From Candidatus Gerdarchaeota archaeon (lineage in GTDB: Archaea; Asgardarchaeota; Heimdallarchaeia; JABLTI01): 26,952 nt of DNA. The stretch spans positions 1 through 26,952 of the forward strand of contig JAEORM010000253.1 of assembly GCA_016840905.1 (NCBI GenBank), in the 5' to 3' direction. Both the position numbers and the translations under genes were made by a program. Below the pieces are notes generated by a model. That model did no database searches, was not told the origin of the DNA, and saw nothing but the letters and a program-made list of their open reading frames with translations. Below, piece after piece: positions 24,074 to 26,952 of this stretch (its first letter is position 1; every line of letters starts with the position of its first letter).

Positions 24074-24634
24074 ATGGTTGTTATTTCAACAATTAGATCA
24101 GTACTAAAAAATTATCAACCATCAAAATTGCCTGATGATGGCTCTATTCGTGGAGCAGTACTTGTTCCACTCTTTGAAAAAGAGAATGCATTATATCTAC
24201 TTTTAACAAAACGTACTGAATCTCGATCATCACATAAAGGACAAATATCCTTTCCAGGTGGAAAAAAGGATCAATTAGATACTACACTTGTCTCAACAGC
24301 ACTTAGAGAAACAAAGGAAGAAATAGGAATAGATTCATCAAAAATAGAAATTTTGGGTGAGCTTGATCAAATCAAAACTTATGGTTCAAATGTTTTATTA
24401 TCACCTTTTGTTGGTAAGATTGATTATCCATTTACTTTAAAAGTAAACCAAAATGAAGTACAAGAAATAATAGAAATACCTTTCGATGAATTAATTAGTA
24501 GTGAAAATTGGTCAAAAAAGGAAGTACAATTAGCTGGACAAGGAGATAAATATATTTGGTATTTCTTTTATAAGAATTGGATTGTCTGGGGAGCAACTGC
24601 TAAAATACTTAAACGATTTTTAACAATAATCTAA
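24074..24634 (+). CDS. CoA-pyrophosphatase-type Nudix hydrolase (NUDT7/8, YeaB-like)
   Basis: 186 aa. 'VLVPLF', then the CoA-Nudix hallmark 'SSHKGQISFPGGK' before the Nudix box ending 'STALRETKEEIGI'; the box has Asp (QLDTT) near where many members have Glu/Asp-Pro. 'LSPFVGKI' and 'NQNEVQEIIEIPFDELIS' downstream also match the family, and the C-terminal 'WGATAKILKRFL' is typical. Expected to hydrolyse CoA or its derivatives to phosphopantetheine and 3',5'-ADP. GAAGGAT lies just upstream of the ATG. It follows the TPR gene divergently across 150 nt. Confidence 0.92.
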   Translation: MVVISTIRSVLKNYQPSKLPDDGSIRGAVLVPLFEKENALYLLLTKRTESRSSHKGQISFPGGKKDQLDTTLVSTALRETKEEIGIDSSKIEILGELDQIKTYGSNVLLSPFVGKIDYPFTLKVNQNEVQEIIEIPFDELISSENWSKKEVQLAGQGDKYIWYFFYKNWIVWGATAKILKRFLTII

Positions 24635-24658
24635 TAGTTTTAATAAGAGTCTTAAAGC

Positions 24659-24717
24659 AAAATTATTCTATATTATTAGAAATAATTTTATAGAGCAAGG
24701 TTATCGTAAGCTCTATA
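24659..24717. other. Two consecutive stem-loops after the Nudix gene
   Basis: AAAATTATT (24659-24667) pairs with AATAATTTT (24681-24689). Directly after, TATAGAGC (24689-24696) pairs with GCTCTATA (24710-24717). The first may terminate the Nudix transcript. The second overlaps the TATATAATA promoter-like box of the next gene, so it may be an operator. Confidence 0.35.
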
Positions 24718-24723
24718 TAATAA
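24713..24723 (+). promoter_or_regulatory. TATA-like box of the six-TM protein gene
   Basis: CTATATAATAA. About 25 nt downstream transcription would start near 24742-24747, which would leave TTG 24739 leaderless or just outside the transcript and favour TTG 24766. Confidence 0.35.
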
Positions 24724-24738
24724 AGCTACTTAAATGAT

Positions 24739-25656
24739 TTGAGTAATAAAGGATGGATAGTTAAGTTGGATCTCAAGAGACTTAAGAAAAATGCATTAAT
24801 ATTGATAGTTACAGCTGTGTTACTTGCCTATAATGTTGGAAGTTTTTACGTTGTTGCTTATAAGGGAGTTGATATATTTACGCCAAGCAGTAAGAGTATT
24901 CCCCCACCCGAAGAAGCCATTCCCGAAGTTGATATTGATCGTGTAATTGATCCACCATTAGGAAATACAACTCATTTACCGAATGCTACAACCTTTTTCA
25001 CACTAATGGTTTTTAATATTCCAATTGAAATTACTATTGTCTTCTTAGCGGAAATACTTGTAGGTTCTATTTTAAACGCAGATCGACAAAGAATGACATT
25101 TGTTCGATTGTTAATTTTATTGGGTTCAGCTTTATTGCTTTCAGTAGGAACTTCAGCAATTCATTATACAGCTGTTTGGCCAGCTTTACATGATATTCCA
25201 ATAAATTCAGGTCATACTTATAATCAAACTGTAACCTTAACAAATGGCACTCAAATAGTTGTGGTAATGCCACAATATGGTGGTGCTCAAACATTCTTCA
25301 CATTAGGTGTGGATATTGTTCTACTTATTGTAGCAATCATAGTCATTCTAGGTTTACATCTTGTAGCTTTCAAATATATTCAAAAATTAAAATGGTCGAT
25401 TACAGGAGTATCTTTAGTAATACCTGCTCTCTATTACTTCGTTATCTGGAATAGTCTGGCACGTCAAGTAACTGTGGATCTTTTCTGGAAGAAAACTGGT
25501 AGTCACTTCAATTTAAGTCTCATATTTGCACTAGGATTTATTTTAATGGTGCTTTTGATTCTTCTCTGGAATCTCACTCTTGCTGGTACCAAACCAGAAG
25601 AGAAACACGCTCCCCATGAAGAAGCCCAGAAATACGAAGATGCTTTACAAAAATAG
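24739..25656 (+). CDS. Six-TM membrane protein of unknown function
   Basis: 305 aa from TTG 24739. An alternative TTG at 24766 has GGATGGAT upstream and would give a start 'MDLKRLKKNAL' just before TM1; promoter position favours it. TM1 is about 18-40, then an extracytoplasmic Pro-rich loop (about 45-80, 'SKSIPPPEEAIPE'), TM2 about 84-108, TM3 about 118-140, a loop with several N-x-T/S sites, TM4 about 182-205, TM5 about 215-238, TM6 about 255-280, and an acidic C-terminal tail. I do not recognise a family or active-site motif. It ends at a hairpin (25669-25690). Confidence 0.8.
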   Translation: MSNKGWIVKLDLKRLKKNALILIVTAVLLAYNVGSFYVVAYKGVDIFTPSSKSIPPPEEAIPEVDIDRVIDPPLGNTTHLPNATTFFTLMVFNIPIEITIVFLAEILVGSILNADRQRMTFVRLLILLGSALLLSVGTSAIHYTAVWPALHDIPINSGHTYNQTVTLTNGTQIVVVMPQYGGAQTFFTLGVDIVLLIVAIIVILGLHLVAFKYIQKLKWSITGVSLVIPALYYFVIWNSLARQVTVDLFWKKTGSHFNLSLIFALGFILMVLLILLWNLTLAGTKPEEKHAPHEEAQKYEDALQK

Positions 25657-25668
25657 TAAAAAATTAGT

Positions 25669-25690
25669 TTGAAGTTACTAATAACTTCAA
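25669..25690 (+). terminator. Intrinsic terminator after the six-TM gene
   Basis: TTGAAGTTA (25669-25677), loop CTAA, TAACTTCAA (25682-25690), then CTATCCTCC and T8. Perfect 9-bp stem. Confidence 0.65.
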
Positions 25691-25820
25691 CTATCCTCCT
25701 TTTTTTTAATTTAAACTCGCAATCTAGCTAAATAAAATGCGGTTAATTTTACTAGAAATCGTGAAAGAATTTTCCACAACGCCTTTTAATATTGATTGGA
25801 TTATTCTACTTGTAAAGATA

Positions 25821-25834
25821 CCCTACTAGTAGGG
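25821..25834. repeat. 14-bp perfect palindrome
   Basis: CCCTACTAGTAGGG is fully self-complementary with no spacer. In DNA with about 30% G+C it is unlikely by chance. It could be a dimeric regulator site or a cruciform/hairpin nucleus. Confidence 0.7.
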
Positions 25835-25851
25835 AAATGCTTTAAATTCGC

Positions 25852-25878
25852 ATGGCATTCCTCTTTCAGGAATGTCAT
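25852..25878. other. 11-bp hairpin in the gene-free region
   Basis: ATGGCATTCCT (25852-25862), loop CTTTC, AGGAATGTCAT (25868-25878). Ten Watson-Crick pairs and one G-T pair. It lies 17 nt after the palindrome and may be part of a structured RNA. Confidence 0.55.
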
Positions 25879-26014
25879 TTATAATCCTTCCATGAAAATA
25901 AAAATCCCTCCAGTATTAGTCCAAATCTCAAAAAACCCCCCAAAAACAAGTGATTGCCTTGGTATAATCATCCTCCCAATAAAACTTATTTTCAAAGGCA
26001 CCCACTCGTTAAAC

Positions 26015-26038
26015 AGACAGGGGTTTTTTCCCCTGTCT
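26015..26038. terminator. GC-rich hairpin before the PHP gene's 3' end
   Basis: AGACAGGGG (26015-26023), loop of six T, CCCCTGTCT (26030-26038). Perfect 9-bp stem. It is followed on the + strand by a pyrimidine-rich tract ending TTGTTTTAATT and lies 27 nt beyond the stop of the minus-strand PHP gene. It could end transcripts from either side. Confidence 0.55.
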
Positions 26039-26065
26039 CTCATCCCTCTCTTGTTTTAATTAATA

Positions 26066-26791
26066 TTATATTCTCTTAGCAATTTTTGTTAGAAAATCCC
26101 TTACATTATTTTGGAGAGTCTTTTCTGTTTCTTCTTCAGTCATTCCTGCTCCTAGTAATATTTGCTTACCTTTAGTATATGTTAACATATCATCAAGTTT
26201 ATGAGTATCAGTATTTTGAATAAATTTCACTTTTGCTTCTCTCCCAACAATCACTACATGCCCATTAGTAATTGAATGACTTCTATTTGAAGTAATTTCA
26301 ACAAAAATATCATTCTTCTTACATAGATTTGCTTCTTGTTTTGTTAACATACCTGGATGTGCTAAAATATCAACTTCTTTACTCTTTGCTGCATTCAAAT
26401 TTGTTCCAGGTTCTACAGGTTCATTAATTGTCTCTCCATGTATTACAATAATTAAGGCTCCTTTTTCTCTTGCTTCTTGGGCTAGTTTTGGAATTTCAAT
26501 TGCTGGAACATGAGTTAATTCTATACCTGGTAAAGCAACAATACCCCATTGTTTTATTGCCAATAAGCAGTCTTGTTTTACTTTGTCGATAACATCAAAA
26601 TTCCCAGCACCAACATGATCTGTTATTGCATAAACTTCATGACCAATAACATGTGCTCTTCTAATTTGCTCTATTGGTAAAAGTACCCCATCTGAAAGAA
26701 ATGAATGCGTATGAAAATCACATCGTCCAAATCGTTCTTTGGTTAAATAATCTTCAATAGCTTTTTTGAAAACGTTCATTTTCGTTACCAT
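26066..26791 (-). CDS. PHP-domain metal-dependent phosphoesterase
   Basis: 241 aa. The PHP motifs are in order: 'DFHTHSFLSDG' (H27, H29, D34), 'ITDHV' (D58, H59), 'PGIELTH' (E91), 'VIHGE' (H118), 'ILAHPG' (H145) and 'NTDTH' (D193, H195), which build the tri-metal site. It most resembles stand-alone histidinol-phosphatase/YcdX-like PHP proteins; the substrate is unknown. Starts at ATG 26791 (alternative ATG 26779 with GGT upstream), only 7 nt after the stop of the oligopeptide-transporter ATPase, so the two are very probably one transcript. Confidence 0.9.
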   Translation of the reverse strand: MVTKMNVFKKAIEDYLTKERFGRCDFHTHSFLSDGVLLPIEQIRRAHVIGHEVYAITDHVGAGNFDVIDKVKQDCLLAIKQWGIVALPGIELTHVPAIEIPKLAQEAREKGALIIVIHGETINEPVEPGTNLNAAKSKEVDILAHPGMLTKQEANLCKKNDIFVEITSNRSHSITNGHVVIVGREAKVKFIQNTDTHKLDDMLTYTKGKQILLGAGMTEEETEKTLQNNVRDFLTKIAKRI

Positions 26792-26798
26792 TTATATT

Positions 26799-26952
26799 TT
26801 AATCTGGTTGAATATATTTAGGTATATCATCTTTTCGCCAACATGCAACTAAATGATCTTTCTTGTATTCACTCATTTCAGGTGTTTCTGTTAAACATTT
26901 TTCGATACAATACTGACATCTTGGATGGAAATGGCATCCCTTTGGAAAATTC
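26799..26952 (-). CDS. Oligopeptide/dipeptide ABC transporter ATPase, C-terminal end (partial)
   Basis: Only the last 50 codons are in the window; the gene continues beyond 26952. They carry the C-terminal signature of Opp/Dpp-type ATPases: 'PKGCHFHPRCQYC', 'EKC' and, after the linker, 'DHLVACW', the Cys-rich region that binds an iron-sulfur cluster in this subfamily, ending KYIQPD and a TAA at 26801-26799. The ATPase domain itself and any permease genes would lie further right. This is a gene too short for a simple ORF listing, but the motif is unmistakable. Confidence 0.88.
   Translation of the reverse strand, partial: NFPKGCHFHPRCQYCIEKCLTETPEMSEYKKDHLVACWRKDDIPKYIQPD

Larger units (their letters stand above)
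25691..26065. other. Gene-free region with an unusual palindrome and hairpins
   Basis: About 375 nt without a credible gene. Its C-rich runs and structured elements stand out in this A/T-rich window. It holds a TATA-like TTTTAATATT (about 25783-25792), the palindrome at 25821, a hairpin at 25852 and a GC-rich hairpin at 26015. An 87-codon open frame here has no SD and an implausible composition. A small RNA of about 220-240 nt transcribed on the + strand is possible but unproven. Confidence 0.4.

Noticed and set aside
25796..26059. 87-codon open frame on the + strand in the gene-free region
   Set aside because: No SD, starts inside the candidate structured region, odd composition, and it runs through the palindrome and both hairpins.
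1..26952. CRISPR array, tRNA, rRNA, insertion sequence or defence island
   Set aside because: I saw no direct-repeat/spacer arrays, no T-loop motif of a tRNA, no rRNA cores, no transposase motifs and no terminal inverted repeats flanking a gene.

Overview
The window is about 70% A+T and reads as a chromosomal segment of an archaeon. The clearest archaeal markers are an archaeal-type initiation factor aIF1/SUI1 with an N-terminal zinc knuckle, an NFACT-family (Rqc2/NEMF/RqcH) ribosome quality-control protein, TTTAAATA-like TATA boxes about 50-58 nt upstream of several starts, and Shine-Dalgarno motifs of the GGTG(AT)/GGAG type at a constant distance from the start. The mix with a NucS-like nuclease, a possible EMC6-like membrane protein and a secernin-like C69 peptidase is compatible with a mesophilic Asgard-type or related archaeon, but the lineage is inference. 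I see no rRNA, tRNA, CRISPR array, insertion sequence, phage gene or attachment site.

Layout. 1-3180: a zinc-ribbon membrane protein, a tandem-GNAT acetyltransferase and a response regulator fused to a decayed kinase-like core. 3184-6340: a small acidic, possibly EMC6-like membrane protein and the NFACT gene, head to head with 14 nt between their starts, then aIF1. 6490-10115: a Nudix hydrolase, a secernin-like peptidase, a VOC protein and a CorA-type channel. 10156-13907: a two-gene heterodimeric ABC exporter with one degenerate ATP site. 14055-17158: a small membrane protein and a citDEF citrate lyase operon. 17360-19510: a DsrE-like protein, a TPR protein and a NucS-like nuclease. 19790-22879: a large surface-anchored protein with LVIVD propeller repeats and Asp-rich calcium-binding repeats. 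22920-25656: a TPR protein, a CoA-type Nudix hydrolase and a six-TM membrane protein. 25657-26065: a gene-free stretch with an unexplained palindrome and two hairpins. 26066-26952: a PHP-domain protein directly behind the 3' end of an oligopeptide ABC transporter ATPase.

Most genes are single or in pairs. The only clear multigene units are citD-citE-citF, the ABC exporter pair (TAATG stop/start overlap) and the peptide-transporter/PHP pair. Two patterns run through the window. First, all six convergent gene junctions carry a perfect or near-perfect stem-loop, and the citrate lyase operon ends in a textbook hairpin plus T-tract. Second, many starts are not ATG: several TTG starts sit behind good SD motifs, and two genes (Nudix and ABC exporter subunit A) have an ideal SD in front of an in-frame ACG and ATA, with conserved coding sequence lying upstream of the first canonical start.
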